NCBI RefSeq assembly: GCF_904848585.1
Contig: NZ_CAJHCR010000001.1
Location: 1,178,001 to 1,242,000, forward strand
Direction of reading: 5' to 3'
Origin: Paraburkholderia kirstenboschensis
GTDB lineage: Bacteria > Pseudomonadota > Gammaproteobacteria > Burkholderiales > Burkholderiaceae
Length of the DNA stretch: 64,000 nt
The position numbers were made by a program, and so were the translations under genes. The notes under the pieces were generated by a model. The model made no database searches, was not told the origin of the DNA, and saw nothing but the letters and a program-made list of their open reading frames with translations. This document shows, piece after piece, positions 47,832-56,709 of this stretch (positions within the stretch are counted from its first letter, which is position 1; the number at the start of each line of letters is the position of its first letter).

Positions 47832-49283
47832 ATGAACTACCTTTCCACGCGCGGCGCCGGAGCCGGCGAGCGCCACACTTTCTCCGACATTCTGCTCGGC
47901 GGTCTCGCAAAAGACGGCGGGCTGTATCTGCCGGCCGAATACCCGCGCGTCAGCGCCGACGAACTTGCGCGTTGGCGCACGCTGCCGTATGCGGACCTTG
48001 CCTTCGAGATACTGTCGAAATTCAGCGACGACATTCCCGCTGAAGACCTGCGCGCGCTGACCCGCAAGACCTACACGGCGCAGACATACTGCAACGTACG
48101 CGACGACGAAGGCGCGGAGCAGATCACGCCGCTGAAAACACTCGGCGTCGAGAACGGCGCGCCGCTGTCGCTGCTGGAACTGTCGAACGGTCCGACGCTT
48201 GCGTTCAAGGACATGGCGATGCAGTTGATCGGCAACCTGTTCGAATATGCGCTCGCAAAACACGGCGAAACGCTGAACATTCTCGGCGCGACTTCGGGCG
48301 ACACCGGCAGCGCCGCCGAATACGCAATGCGCGGCAAGCAGGGCATTCGCGTGTTCATGCTGTCGCCGCACAAGAAGATGAGCGCGTTCCAGACCGCGCA
48401 GATGTACAGCCTGCAAGATCCGAACATTTTCAACCTCGCGGTCGAAGGCGTGTTCGACGATTGCCAGGACATCGTCAAAGCCGTTTCGAACGATCACGCG
48501 TTCAAGGCGAAATACAAGATCGGCACGGTCAATTCGATCAACTGGGCGCGCGTCGTCGCGCAGGTCGTTTATTACTTCAAGGGCTATTTTGCCGCGACGA
48601 AGAGCAACGACGAGCGCGTGTCGTTCACGGTGCCGTCGGGCAATTTCGGCAATGTATGCGCGGGTCACATCGCGCGCATGATGGGGCTGCCGATCGAGAA
48701 ACTCGTCGTGGCGACCAACGAAAACGACGTGCTCGACGAATTTTTCCGCACCGGCATTTACCGCGTGCGCAAGGCCGCGGAGACGTATCACACGAGCAGC
48801 CCGAGCATGGACATTTCGAAGGCGTCGAACTTCGAACGTTTCGTGTTCGATCTGCTCGGCCGCGATCCGGCGCGCGTGCTGCAATTGTTCCGCGACGTCG
48901 AGGAAAAGGGCGGTTTCGACCTCGCTGCGAGCGGCGACTTTGCTCGCGTGAAGGAGTTCGGCTTCGTGTCGGGGCGCAGCAGCCATGACGACCGCGTTGA
49001 AGCGATTCGCGACGTCTTCCAGCGCTACGACACGATGATCGACACGCATACGGCAGACGGCCTGAAGGTCGCGCGTGAACATCTGCAACCCGGCGTGCCG
49101 ATGATCGTGCTGGAGACGGCGCAGCCGATCAAGTTCGGCGAGACGATTCGCGAAGCGCTGTTGCGCGAGCCCGAGCGTCCGGCCGCCTTCACGGGACTGG
49201 AGTCGCTGCCGCAGCGTTTCGAAGTGCTGCCCGCCGACGCACAGCGCGTGAAGGACTTCATCGTGGCGAACACGAGTGCGTAA
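47832..49283 (+). CDS. thrC: Threonine synthase
   Basis: Converts phosphohomoserine to threonine with PLP. It is the longer, enteric/fungal type (483 aa). MNYLSTRGAGAGERHTFSDI leads, the PLP Lys is in GPTLAFKDMAMQ, and LGATSGDTGSAAEYAM and VPSGNFGNVCAGHIARMMG are cofactor-phosphate motifs. It is in an operon with hom. A homoserine kinase gene is not in the window, as expected where it is encoded elsewhere in Burkholderiaceae. Confidence 0.97.
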   Translation: MNYLSTRGAGAGERHTFSDILLGGLAKDGGLYLPAEYPRVSADELARWRTLPYADLAFEILSKFSDDIPAEDLRALTRKTYTAQTYCNVRDDEGAEQITPLKTLGVENGAPLSLLELSNGPTLAFKDMAMQLIGNLFEYALAKHGETLNILGATSGDTGSAAEYAMRGKQGIRVFMLSPHKKMSAFQTAQMYSLQDPNIFNLAVEGVFDDCQDIVKAVSNDHAFKAKYKIGTVNSINWARVVAQVVYYFKGYFAATKSNDERVSFTVPSGNFGNVCAGHIARMMGLPIEKLVVATNENDVLDEFFRTGIYRVRKAAETYHTSSPSMDISKASNFERFVFDLLGRDPARVLQLFRDVEEKGGFDLAASGDFARVKEFGFVSGRSSHDDRVEAIRDVFQRYDTMIDTHTADGLKVAREHLQPGVPMIVLETAQPIKFGETIREALLREPERPAAFTGLESLPQRFEVLPADAQRVKDFIVANTSA

Positions 49284-49293
49284 TTGACTGGAG

Positions 49294-49312
49294 CGCGGGC
49301 TGGCGGCCCGCG
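49294..49312 (+). terminator. Hairpin after thrC
   Basis: CGCGGGC (49294-49300) pairs with GCCCGCG (49306-49312) around TGGCG, 11 bp past the thrC stop. No U-tract follows, so it may be a weak terminator or an mRNA-end hairpin. The rest of the 224-bp spacer to moeA shows nothing else. Confidence 0.45.
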
Positions 49313-49507
49313 TGACAGGCTGAACCAGCAGTGCTGAATCTACGCCGCGCGCTCGGGCGGCGATCGATGCGACGCTTGCCGCACCCGCTGCGGCGAACCC
49401 CTGAAAACTCCGGTACGAGCCGCAAAACCCTTCAGTAAGCGCGGGCCCGACAAGGCTCAGCCTTCGGCCGCTACAATGTTCTTTTAACCTGCGGCTTCGA
49501 ACCCCAG

Positions 49508-50860
49508 ATGTCCACACCCACGCCCCGCGCTCCGATGCTCGCCACCGCCGACGCATTGGCGACCCTGCTCAGCGCTGCGAGCCCGGTCATCGGCAGCGAA
49601 TTCATTCCGACGCTCGAAGCATCAGGCCGCGTGCTCGCGGCCGATGTGGTCTCGCCGCTCGACGTGCCGCCGATGAACACCAGTTCAATGGATGGCTACG
49701 CGATTCGCGCGGCCGACGTGACGACGCACGGCAACCGCCGTCTGCCGGTGTCGCAACGCATTCCGGCCGGCCATGCGCCCGAGCCGCTGAAGCCCGGCAC
49801 GGCAGCCCGCATTTTCACCGGCGCGACCGTGCCGCAGGGTGCCGACGCCATCGTGATGCAGGAGCAAACGGAAGCCGACGGTGATGAGGTCACGATTTTG
49901 CACAGCCCCCGACCAGGCGAATGGATCACCGCGCAAGGCGCCGACATTCACAGCGGCTCGGTCATCCTGCCGGCCGGCACGCGGCTCACGCCGCAGGCGT
50001 TGGGGCTTGCCGCGTCGGTCGGTTGCGCCGAACTGGAAGTGCGGCGCCGCGTACGGGTTGCCGTTTTCTTCACCGGCGACGAGTTGACTATGCCCGGCGA
50101 GCCGCTGAAGCCCGGCGCGATTTACAACTCGAATCGATTCACACTGCGCGGACTGCTCGAGAAGCTCGGCTGCGAGGTGAGCGACTTTGGCATCGTCGCC
50201 GACCGGCTCGATGCGACGCGCGACATGCTGCGTGAAGCCGCACACGCGCACGATCTCATCCTGACGTGCGGCGGCGTGTCCGTCGGCGAGGAAGATCACG
50301 TGAAGCCGGCCGTCGAGGCGGAAGGGCGCCTCGCGATGTGGCAGATCGCGATGAAACCAGGCAAGCCGCTCGCGTTCGGCGCCGTGCGCCGCGGCGCGGG
50401 CGGGGCTGAGGGCAACGCCGAGGCCAGCGCCAACGCCAACGCCAACGCCAACGCCAACGCCAACGACGCTTCCGCTGCAACGGATGCAACCGCTGCAGCG
50501 TCTTTGCCATCGTCGGCCGAAACGTTTTTCATTGGTCTGCCGGGCAACCCTGTGTCGAGCTTCGTGACCTTTCTGTTGTTCGTGCGTCCGTTCATCTTGC
50601 GGCTGGCGGGCGTGCAAGCCGTCGTGCCACGCGCGCTGTCGTTGCGCGCGGACTTCACCCAGGGCAAGGCGGATCGCCGCAACGAATTCCTGCGTGCGCG
50701 CATCAACAGCGCCGGCGGGCTCGATCTGTTTCCGAACCAGAGCTCGGCCGTGCTGACGTCGACGGTATGGGGCGACGGTCTGATCGACAATCCGCCCAAT
50801 CATGCGATCAGCGCCGGCGAAACCGTGCGCTTCATTCCCTTTTCCGAATTGCTGAATTGA
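49508..50860 (+). CDS. moeA: Molybdopterin molybdotransferase MoeA
   Basis: Inserts molybdate into adenylylated molybdopterin. MoeA/gephyrin domains are seen: domain I near MNTSSMDGYAIRA, domain III near NSNRFTLRGLLEKLGCEV and CGGVSVGEEDHVKPAVE, and domain IV at the C-terminus. The conserved KPGKPLAFGAV and FIGLPGNPVSSF segments are separated here by an insertion of about 45 residues rich in Ala, Asn and Gly, containing (Ala-Asn)6. E. coli MoeA has only a few residues there. Length 450 aa. It is first of moeA-moaD-moaE. Confidence 0.95.
   Translation: MSTPTPRAPMLATADALATLLSAASPVIGSEFIPTLEASGRVLAADVVSPLDVPPMNTSSMDGYAIRAADVTTHGNRRLPVSQRIPAGHAPEPLKPGTAARIFTGATVPQGADAIVMQEQTEADGDEVTILHSPRPGEWITAQGADIHSGSVILPAGTRLTPQALGLAASVGCAELEVRRRVRVAVFFTGDELTMPGEPLKPGAIYNSNRFTLRGLLEKLGCEVSDFGIVADRLDATRDMLREAAHAHDLILTCGGVSVGEEDHVKPAVEAEGRLAMWQIAMKPGKPLAFGAVRRGAGGAEGNAEASANANANANANANDASAATDATAAASLPSSAETFFIGLPGNPVSSFVTFLLFVRPFILRLAGVQAVVPRALSLRADFTQGKADRRNEFLRARINSAGGLDLFPNQSSAVLTSTVWGDGLIDNPPNHAISAGETVRFIPFSELLN
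50429..50464. repeat. Hexanucleotide repeat (GCCAAC)6 inside moeA
   Basis: Six perfect in-frame copies of GCCAAC encode Ala-Asn repeats in a non-conserved loop of MoeA. As multiples of six bases, copy number changes would keep the frame. Confidence 0.95.
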
Positions 50861-50884
50861 GGCCGGCGACGCCGGCGGCATCCA

Positions 50885-51142
50885 ATGAAGATTCAACTGC
50901 GATATTTTGCGAGCGTGCGTGAAGCACTCGATCTGGCCGACGAAACGGTTGACGTGCCCGAGGGCGTCGCAACCGTCGGCGACGTGCGCGCCTGGCTGCG
51001 CGTGCGCGGCGGCATCTGGGCCGACACGCTCGCCGAAGGCCGCGCGCTGCGCATGGCCTGCAATCACGTGATGACGAACGCCGGCACGCGAATCAGCGAC
51101 GGTTGCGAGGTCGCGTTTTTCCCGCCCGTGACAGGCGGTTGA
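50885..51142 (+). CDS. moaD: Molybdopterin synthase sulfur-carrier subunit MoaD
   Basis: A ubiquitin-like protein of 85 aa that carries sulfur as a C-terminal thiocarboxylate. KIQLRYFASVREALDLADETV leads, and the invariant end FFPPVTGG has the Gly-Gly to be activated. It lies 24 bp after moeA and 17 bp before moaE, its partner. Confidence 0.96.
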   Translation: MKIQLRYFASVREALDLADETVDVPEGVATVGDVRAWLRVRGGIWADTLAEGRALRMACNHVMTNAGTRISDGCEVAFFPPVTGG

Positions 51143-51159
51143 ACCGCAAGGAGCCCGCC

Positions 51160-51636
51160 ATGCCCGTACGTGTCCAGACCGAAGATTTCGACCTCAGCGC
51201 CGAGGTCGCCGCGCTGCGCGCGCGCAATCCGAAGATAGGCGCCGTGGCGTGCTTCGTCGGCACCGTGCGCGATCTGAACGAGGGCAGCATGGTCGAGGCA
51301 ATGGAACTCGAGCACTATCCGGGCATGACCGAGAAGTCGCTCGAAGCAATTGTGGAAAGCGCACGTCAGCGCTGGCCGGGTATCGAAGTGCTGATCGTGC
51401 ATCGCGTGGGCAAACTTTATCCGCTCGACCAGATCGTGCTCGTGGCGACCACGGCCGCGCATCGCGGGAATGCGTTCGCGTCGTGTGAATTCGTGATGGA
51501 CTATCTGAAAACGCAGGCGCCGTTCTGGAAGAAGGAGAAGACCGACGCGGGCGAGCGGTGGGTCGACGCCCGCGTGACCGACGATGCCGCGCTCGCGCGA
51601 TGGGGCATCGAATCCGGGAACGGATCTTTGGAGTAG
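51160..51636 (+). CDS. moaE: Molybdopterin synthase catalytic subunit MoaE
   Basis: Adds two sulfurs to cyclic pyranopterin monophosphate. GAVACFVGTVRDLNEGSMV and LEHYPGMTEKSLEAI lead, VHRVGKLYPLDQIVLV follows, and the active Lys lies in the APFWKKEKTDAGERWVDAR region. The ATG at 51160 follows AAGGAGCCC and gives 158 aa. It is last of the Moco operon and convergent with the globin gene. Confidence 0.96.
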   Translation: MPVRVQTEDFDLSAEVAALRARNPKIGAVACFVGTVRDLNEGSMVEAMELEHYPGMTEKSLEAIVESARQRWPGIEVLIVHRVGKLYPLDQIVLVATTAAHRGNAFASCEFVMDYLKTQAPFWKKEKTDAGERWVDARVTDDAALARWGIESGNGSLE

Positions 51637-51705
51637 GCGTTTGCCGCGCTAGTCGCGCGAGTGGCGTGTGGCGTGACGAGGGTGACTACCTGACGGGCGG
51701 GACAA

Positions 51706-51723
51706 GCGTGACGAGCGTGACGA
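51706..51723. repeat. Two 9-bp tandem repeats between moaE and the globin gene
   Basis: GCGTGACGA occurs twice in tandem in the 115-bp convergent spacer; a related GCGTGACGAG is at 51671-51680. Confidence 0.65.
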
Positions 51724-51751
51724 GCGCGCAGCTCGCGCCGCGCCGTCGTCG

Positions 51752-52294
51752 TCACTCGTCGCGTGACCGCCCGATAATGCGCGTCGGAAACGGCTCCCCA
51801 GCCGGTCGCGCGGGAAGCTGCGGCTCATCGTCGCAGGGCGTGCGCTTTGGCGCCACTCGTTCGAGCAACGCCTGCTGTTCAACCGGAATCTTGTAGTCCC
51901 AACCGAAGCGGCTCAATTGCAAACTTTGCGCGATGCGCAGCGCCGGTTCCATGAAGCGGACCGCGGCGGCCGGCTCATAACGCGACTCGACAGTGTCGAG
52001 GAACAGATACAGCCAGCGGCTGAAATGCTGCGGCTCGATCCCTTCGAGCGGCTGATGAGCCTGCTGCACATTGCCGCGGTACTGCTTCGCGCCCAGCACG
52101 AGACTCGCCCAGAACGTGCACATTTTCGGCAGATGATCGTCCCAGCGGCCAGCTAGCGTCGCATCGAAAACCGGCCCGAGCAGCGGATCCGCACGTACGC
52201 GATCGTAAAAACCGTACACAAGCTCGCGAATATTGGCTTCATCAGGCTCGGCGGCGCGCTCGACAACCGGCGCGGCGGGAAAAGAAGGCTTCAT
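51752..52294 (-). CDS. Group 3 truncated hemoglobin
   Basis: A small globin of 180 aa with extensions at both ends. The core (about 20-140) shows NIRELVYGFYDRVRADPLLGPVF, then DDHLPKMCTFWASLVLG, a pattern of TrHb3. The proximal His is in QQAHQPLEGI, then HFSRWLYLFLDTVESRY. TrHb3 proteins such as Campylobacter Ctb bind O2 and NO and are tied to nitrosative stress. The divergent NsrR-type gene supports that here. The ATG at 52294 is chosen; the longer frame to 52474 has no ribosome binding site. Confidence 0.9.
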   Translation of the reverse strand: MKPSFPAAPVVERAAEPDEANIRELVYGFYDRVRADPLLGPVFDATLAGRWDDHLPKMCTFWASLVLGAKQYRGNVQQAHQPLEGIEPQHFSRWLYLFLDTVESRYEPAAAVRFMEPALRIAQSLQLSRFGWDYKIPVEQQALLERVAPKRTPCDDEPQLPARPAGEPFPTRIIGRSRDE

Positions 52295-52484
52295 GCAAGT
52301 TCCGGAAGTATGCGACGATCGGTTCGTCGCTTGCCACAGCGCGCCACGCACGGGCACGAACCGCCGCAAATAAAGCGAGTTCCACAGAAGTGGACTGAAA
52401 AAAGCGCGCTTTTCCTGTGAATGGGCGCGGCGGGAAACGTTACCATGGGCGTCGAACGCCCGGCTTTTACTCAAGCAGCATAAT

Positions 52485-52506
52485 AAATATGTGCCATGTG
52501 CATCTT
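52485..52506. promoter_or_regulatory. Candidate NsrR operator between globin and nsrR
   Basis: A GTGCATCTT half-site (52498-52506) next to AAATATGTG (52485-52493) resembles an imperfect NsrR box (consensus half AAGATGCATTT, read on the minus strand). It lies in the 298-bp divergent spacer, which otherwise shows no gene. The left half is poor, so this is tentative. Confidence 0.4.
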
Positions 52507-52592
52507 ATGGCGAAGCTGCGGCCTCCGGCAACCCTTGCATCGACGCGGTTATCCCACGGATCGCGGCTTGCGCTCATTGTGATACTGCACCC

Positions 52593-53102
52593 ATGAGACT
52601 GACCGACTACACCGACTACTCGCTGCGCGTCCTCTTATACCTCGCCGTTCGGGGCGAGGGTTTATCGACCATTCAGGACATATCGCAGGCGTACGGTATC
52701 TCCAAGAATCACCTGATGAAAGTGGTGCAGCAGCTGAGCGAACTCGGCTGGGTGGAAACCGTGCGCGGCCGCAACGGCGGGTTGCGGCTTGCCGGACGGA
52801 CCCGCGCCCTCACTGTCGGCGAGGTCGTGCGCGCAACGGAAAGCGACTTCGCGCTGGTTGCCTGCCTGCCGGATCAGAACGGCGAACGCCGCGCTTGCGT
52901 CATTACGCCCCAGTGCCGGTTGCGCGGCGCGCTCGAGGCGGCGCGTCACGCTTTTCTCGCGGAACTCGATCGCCATACGATCGACGAGGTTGCGGGTCCC
53001 CAAGGTCCGCTGGCGGCGCTGCTCGGCATACGCACCGTCATTCCGGTCATGCCGATGGCGCCTGTCACGGCGGCGAGCGACAAGTCGGTGCCGATCGCCT
53101 GA
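52593..53102 (+). CDS. nsrR: Rrf2-family nitric-oxide-sensing regulator NsrR
   Basis: An iron-sulfur regulator that represses NO-detoxifying genes until NO damages its cluster. The Rrf2 winged helix is at residues 1-70 (MRLTDYTDYSLRVLLYLAV, GISKNHLMKVVQQLSELGWV and GRNGGLRL). Cluster ligands are three Cys at 91, 102 and 108 (ACLPDQNGERRAC then VITPQC), the NsrR spacing class. Length 169 aa. It is divergent from the truncated hemoglobin gene, its likely target. A triple 10-bp repeat follows its stop. Confidence 0.9.
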   Translation: MRLTDYTDYSLRVLLYLAVRGEGLSTIQDISQAYGISKNHLMKVVQQLSELGWVETVRGRNGGLRLAGRTRALTVGEVVRATESDFALVACLPDQNGERRACVITPQCRLRGALEAARHAFLAELDRHTIDEVAGPQGPLAALLGIRTVIPVMPMAPVTAASDKSVPIA

Positions 53103-53103
53103 G

Positions 53104-53133
53104 CGCGACCGGGCGCGACCGGACGCGACCTAA
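53104..53133. repeat. Three tandem 10-bp repeats after nsrR
   Basis: CGCGACC plus three variable bases (GGG, GGA, TAA) is repeated three times, starting directly after the nsrR stop codon. Confidence 0.8.
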
Positions 53134-53208
53134 GCGCGGCTGTGACGCACGGCCGCGCATTTTCTTCGCGGGAGATGTTCAAAACTCGGTCGCGACGTTA
53201 AAAAAGCG

Positions 53209-53234
53209 CTTGAAACCTGAATAAAACGCCTCAT
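53209..53234 (+). promoter_or_regulatory. Sigma-32 heat-shock promoter of clpB
   Basis: CTTGAAA (53209-53215), a 13-bp spacer and CCTCAT (53229-53234) match the RpoH promoter pattern, 30 bp before the clpB ATG. Heat induction of clpB is therefore expected. Confidence 0.85.
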
Positions 53235-53264
53235 TTTGGTGGTAATCGAAATTGGAGGTCTCGC

Positions 53265-55862
53265 ATGAGAATCGACAAACTCACCACTAAATTCCAGGAA
53301 GCGCTGGCGGACGCGCAGAGTCTCGCGGTCGGCCATGACAATCAATACATCGAACCCGTTCACGTCCTCGCGGCGCTCGTCGCCCAGCAGGACGGGTCCG
53401 CGCGTTCACTGCTTTCGCGCGCCGGCGTGCATGTTCAGGCGCTGCAAACCGCGCTCGACGACGCCATCACGCGTCTGCCGCAGGTGCAAGGCACGGACGG
53501 CAACGTGCAGATCGGCCGCGAACTCACGGGTCTTCTGAATCAGGCCGACAAGGAAGCGCAAAAGCTCAACGACACGTTCATCGCAAGCGAAATGTTCCTG
53601 CTCGCGATCGCGGACGACAAAGGCGAAGCCGGCCGCCTCGCGCGCCAGCATGGCTTGTCGCGCAAGTCGCTCGAAAGCGCGATTGCCGCTGTGCGCGGCG
53701 GCTCGCAAGTGCATAGCCAGGACGCCGAAAGCCAGCGCGAGGCGCTGAAAAAGTACACCGTCGACCTGACCGAGCGCGCGCGAGCCGGCAAGCTCGACCC
53801 GGTGATCGGCCGTGACGACGAAATCCGCCGTTCCATTCAGATCCTGCAACGCCGCACCAAGAACAATCCGGTGCTGATCGGCGAGCCGGGCGTGGGCAAG
53901 ACGGCGATCGTCGAAGGGCTCGCGCAGCGGATCGTCAACGGCGAAGTGCCGGAAACGCTCAAGGGCAAGCGCGTGCTCTCGCTCGACATGGCTGCGTTGT
54001 TGGCCGGCGCGAAATATCGCGGCGAATTCGAAGAGCGCCTGAAGGCGGTGCTGAACGACATCGCGAAAGACGAAGGGCAGACCATCGTCTTTATCGACGA
54101 AATTCATACGATGGTGGGCGCGGGCAAGGCCGAAGGCGCGATGGACGCGGGCAACATGCTGAAGCCGGCGCTCTCGCGCGGCGAGCTGCATTGCGTCGGC
54201 GCGACTACGCTCGACGAATATCGCAAGTACATCGAAAAGGATGCTGCGCTCGAACGCCGCTTCCAGAAGGTGCTCGTCGACGAGCCGACAGTCGAAGCCA
54301 CGATCGCGATTTTGCGCGGCTTGCAGGAGAAGTACGAGCTGCACCATGGCGTGGACATCACCGACCCGGCCATTGTCGCGGCGGCTGAACTGTCGCATCG
54401 CTACATCACCGATCGTTTCCTGCCGGACAAGGCAATCGACCTGATCGACGAAGCGGCGTCCAAGATCAAGATGGAAATCGACTCGAAGCCCGAAGAGATG
54501 GACCGGCTCGACCGTCGTTTGATCCAGTTGAAGATCGAACGCGAAGCCGTCAAGAAGGAGAAGGACGAAGCGTCGCAAAAGCGTCTGCAATTGATTGAAG
54601 AAGAAATCGAGCGGCTCGATCGCGAATATTCGGACCTCGAAGAAATCTGGACCGCGGAAAAGGCGGCGGTGCAGGGCAGCGCGCAACTGAAGGAAGAGAT
54701 CGACAAGACGCGCGCGGAAATCACGCGCTTGCAGCGTGAAGGCAAGCTCGAAAAGGTCGCGGAATTGCAATACGGCAAGCTGCCCGGTCTCGAGGCGCAG
54801 CTAAAGGAAGTCACGCAGGCCGAAGCGAAGGAGCAGAACAATCCGACGCGTCCGCGTCTGTTGCGCACGCAGGTCGGCGCGGAGGAAATCGCGGAAGTCG
54901 TGTCGCGCTCCACCGGTATTCCGGTTTCGCGAATGATGCAAGGCGAGCGCGAAAAGCTGCTGCAGATCGAAGACAGGCTGCATGAGCGCGTAATCGGCCA
55001 GGACGAGGCGATCAGCGCGGTGGCCGATGCGATCCGCCGCTCGCGAGCGGGTCTGTCGGATCCGAACCGTCCGTACGGTTCGTTCCTGTTCCTCGGGCCG
55101 ACGGGTGTAGGTAAGACCGAGTTGTGCAAGGCGCTGGCGGCGTTCCTGTTCGATTCGGAAGATCACCTGATCCGCATCGACATGAGCGAATTCATGGAGA
55201 AGCACAGCGTCGCGCGTTTGATCGGCGCGCCGCCCGGATATGTGGGCTACGAAGAGGGCGGTTATCTGACGGAAGCCGTGCGTCGCAAGCCGTATAGCGT
55301 GATTCTGCTCGACGAAATCGAGAAGGCGCATCCGGACGTGTTCAACGTGCTGCTGCAAGTGCTCGACGACGGCCGCATGACCGATGGCCAGGGCCGTACC
55401 GTGGACTTCAAGAACACGGTGATCGTGATGACGTCGAACCTCGGTTCGCAGGTCATTCAGGCCATGGTCGGCGAACCGCAGGAAGCGGTGAAGGACGCCG
55501 TGTGGGAAGAGGTGAAGCTGCACTTCCGCCCCGAGTTCCTGAACCGTATCGACGACGTCGTGGTGTTCCATGCGCTCGATCGCTCGAACGTGCAGTCCAT
55601 CGCGCGAATCCAGCTGCAGCGTCTGCACGAGCGGCTTGCCAAGCTCGACATGCAACTGGTGGTGTCGGACGAGGCGCTGGAGCACGTCGGCAAGGTCGGC
55701 TACGATCCGCTGTTCGGCGCGCGGCCATTGAAGCGCGCAATCCAGCAGGAGATCGAGAACCCGGTCGCCAAGCTGATTCTGGCCGGCAAGTTCGGTCCGA
55801 AGGACGTCATTCCGGTCGAGCTGGAAGACGGCAACCTGGTGTTCGAGCGAGTGGTGCATTAA
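53265..55862 (+). CDS. clpB: Chaperone disaggregase ClpB
   Basis: A hexameric AAA+ machine that rescues aggregated proteins with DnaK. The N-domain (1-145) has two Clp_N repeats. AAA-1 has Walker [18 protein letters not shown] and Walker [11 protein letters not shown]. The coiled-coil middle domain (about 410-525) is rich in Glu/Lys/Arg ([19 protein letters not shown]). AAA-2 has [15 protein letters not shown] and [15 protein letters not shown]. Length 865 aa, standard. AATTGGAGG precedes the ATG. It is monocistronic, with a heat-shock promoter and its own terminator. Confidence 0.98.
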   Translation: MRIDKLTTKFQEALADAQSLAVGHDNQYIEPVHVLAALVAQQDGSARSLLSRAGVHVQALQTALDDAITRLPQVQGTDGNVQIGRELTGLLNQADKEAQKLNDTFIASEMFLLAIADDKGEAGRLARQHGLSRKSLESAIAAVRGGSQVHSQDAESQREALKKYTVDLTERARAGKLDPVIGRDDEIRRSIQILQRRTKNNPVLIGEPGVGKTAIVEGLAQRIVNGEVPETLKGKRVLSLDMAALLAGAKYRGEFEERLKAVLNDIAKDEGQTIVFIDEIHTMVGAGKAEGAMDAGNMLKPALSRGELHCVGATTLDEYRKYIEKDAALERRFQKVLVDEPTVEATIAILRGLQEKYELHHGVDITDPAIVAAAELSHRYITDRFLPDKAIDLIDEAASKIKMEIDSKPEEMDRLDRRLIQLKIEREAVKKEKDEASQKRLQLIEEEIERLDREYSDLEEIWTAEKAAVQGSAQLKEEIDKTRAEITRLQREGKLEKVAELQYGKLPGLEAQLKEVTQAEAKEQNNPTRPRLLRTQVGAEEIAEVVSRSTGIPVSRMMQGEREKLLQIEDRLHERVIGQDEAISAVADAIRRSRAGLSDPNRPYGSFLFLGPTGVGKTELCKALAAFLFDSEDHLIRIDMSEFMEKHSVARLIGAPPGYVGYEEGGYLTEAVRRKPYSVILLDEIEKAHPDVFNVLLQVLDDGRMTDGQGRTVDFKNTVIVMTSNLGSQVIQAMVGEPQEAVKDAVWEEVKLHFRPEFLNRIDDVVVFHALDRSNVQSIARIQLQRLHERLAKLDMQLVVSDEALEHVGKVGYDPLFGARPLKRAIQQEIENPVAKLILAGKFGPKDVIPVELEDGNLVFERVVH

Positions 55863-55983
55863 TTCATGTTGTGTTGATGCCGTGTGTTGGCGCGGCGCGT
55901 CGAGGCGGCGCGCCGATCCACGCATTGATGTGAATGGACGCCCGCTACTCCAGGCCGCCTCGCGCGGTAGCTCCACACATGAC

Positions 55984-56022
55984 AAAGCGGCAACGAAGTC
56001 ACCTTCGTTGCCGCTTTTTTTT
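55984..56022 (+). terminator. Terminator after clpB
   Basis: A stem of up to 15 bp (55984-55998 with 56003-56017) with a TCAC loop runs into eight T (56015-56022). It lies between convergent clpB and yidB. Confidence 0.9.
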
Positions 56023-56069
56023 GCCCGCTCAATGAACAGGCGAGGTGCCGCTTGCGTCGCACAGCCCGC

Positions 56070-56498
56070 TTACGCAGTGCCCTTGCCGAACAGCGCGGAC
56101 AGGCCGCCGAGCGCGCCAAGCACGGTTGTCGCATTCAGCTTGCCTTCGGCCGGCACTTCGCCGTCCGGCGTTGCGGCGTTGACCACGTGAGGCAGGATCT
56201 GCGAGAGCAGGCCGGTGACCTGATCCGGTTGCACGCCGGCTTTGGCGGCGAGCCCGGTGACGGCTTCGGAGCCGAGCACGCTATGCAAAGCATCGGCCGC
56301 AATCGGCTGGTTCTCGCCGTTGCTGACCCACGACGATACGACGTCGCCGAGGCCCTTCTCCTGAAAGCGCTGGATCAGGCCGTTCAGGCCGCCCGGCTGG
56401 CTATTGACGAATTCGAGTGCGGCTGCGATCAGCGCTTGCTGGCCGCCGCCTTCGGGCGATTTGCCAACCAGGGAACCGAGGGTGTCGAGTAGGCTCAT
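56070..56498 (-). CDS. yidB: YidB family protein (DUF937)
   Basis: A cytosolic protein of 142 aa with the DUF937 pattern: SLLDTLGSLVGKSPEGG, then ALEFVNSQPGGLNGLIQRFQEKGLGDVV, whose Gly-Gly-Leu segment is typical, then SWVSNGENQPI and AAKAGVQPDQVTGLLSQILP. Function is unknown. The ATG at 56498 follows AGAGAGACC; upstream frames are Pro/Ala-rich leaders. It is convergent with clpB. Confidence 0.9.
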   Translation of the reverse strand: MSLLDTLGSLVGKSPEGGGQQALIAAALEFVNSQPGGLNGLIQRFQEKGLGDVVSSWVSNGENQPIAADALHSVLGSEAVTGLAAKAGVQPDQVTGLLSQILPHVVNAATPDGEVPAEGKLNATTVLGALGGLSALFGKGTA

Positions 56499-56709
56499 GA
56501 CGGTCTCTCTTGAATGCCGACACGTCGATGACGGGTCGGCGGGTGACGCGCCGCGCGGCTGCGCGGCGTCGGGGGAAGGTAGGCGCGCTGCAGGCAGGTG
56601 CGGCATGCTCGTCCCACGCGGATCGCGTGGATTGCACCGGAACTTCGCTGCTGGCGCTCTACCTTGCTGATTTAGTCAGTCTCTGATCCGATTTCTGCGC
56701 GCAGGTTCG

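Noticed and set aside
50429..50464. Short repeats considered as a CRISPR array
   Set aside because: Units are 6 bp with no spacers, and in frame within moeA; no cas genes are in the window.
53406..55985. Long minus-strand frames opposite clpB
   Set aside because: Phe/Leu/Arg-rich shadows caused by clpB codon use.
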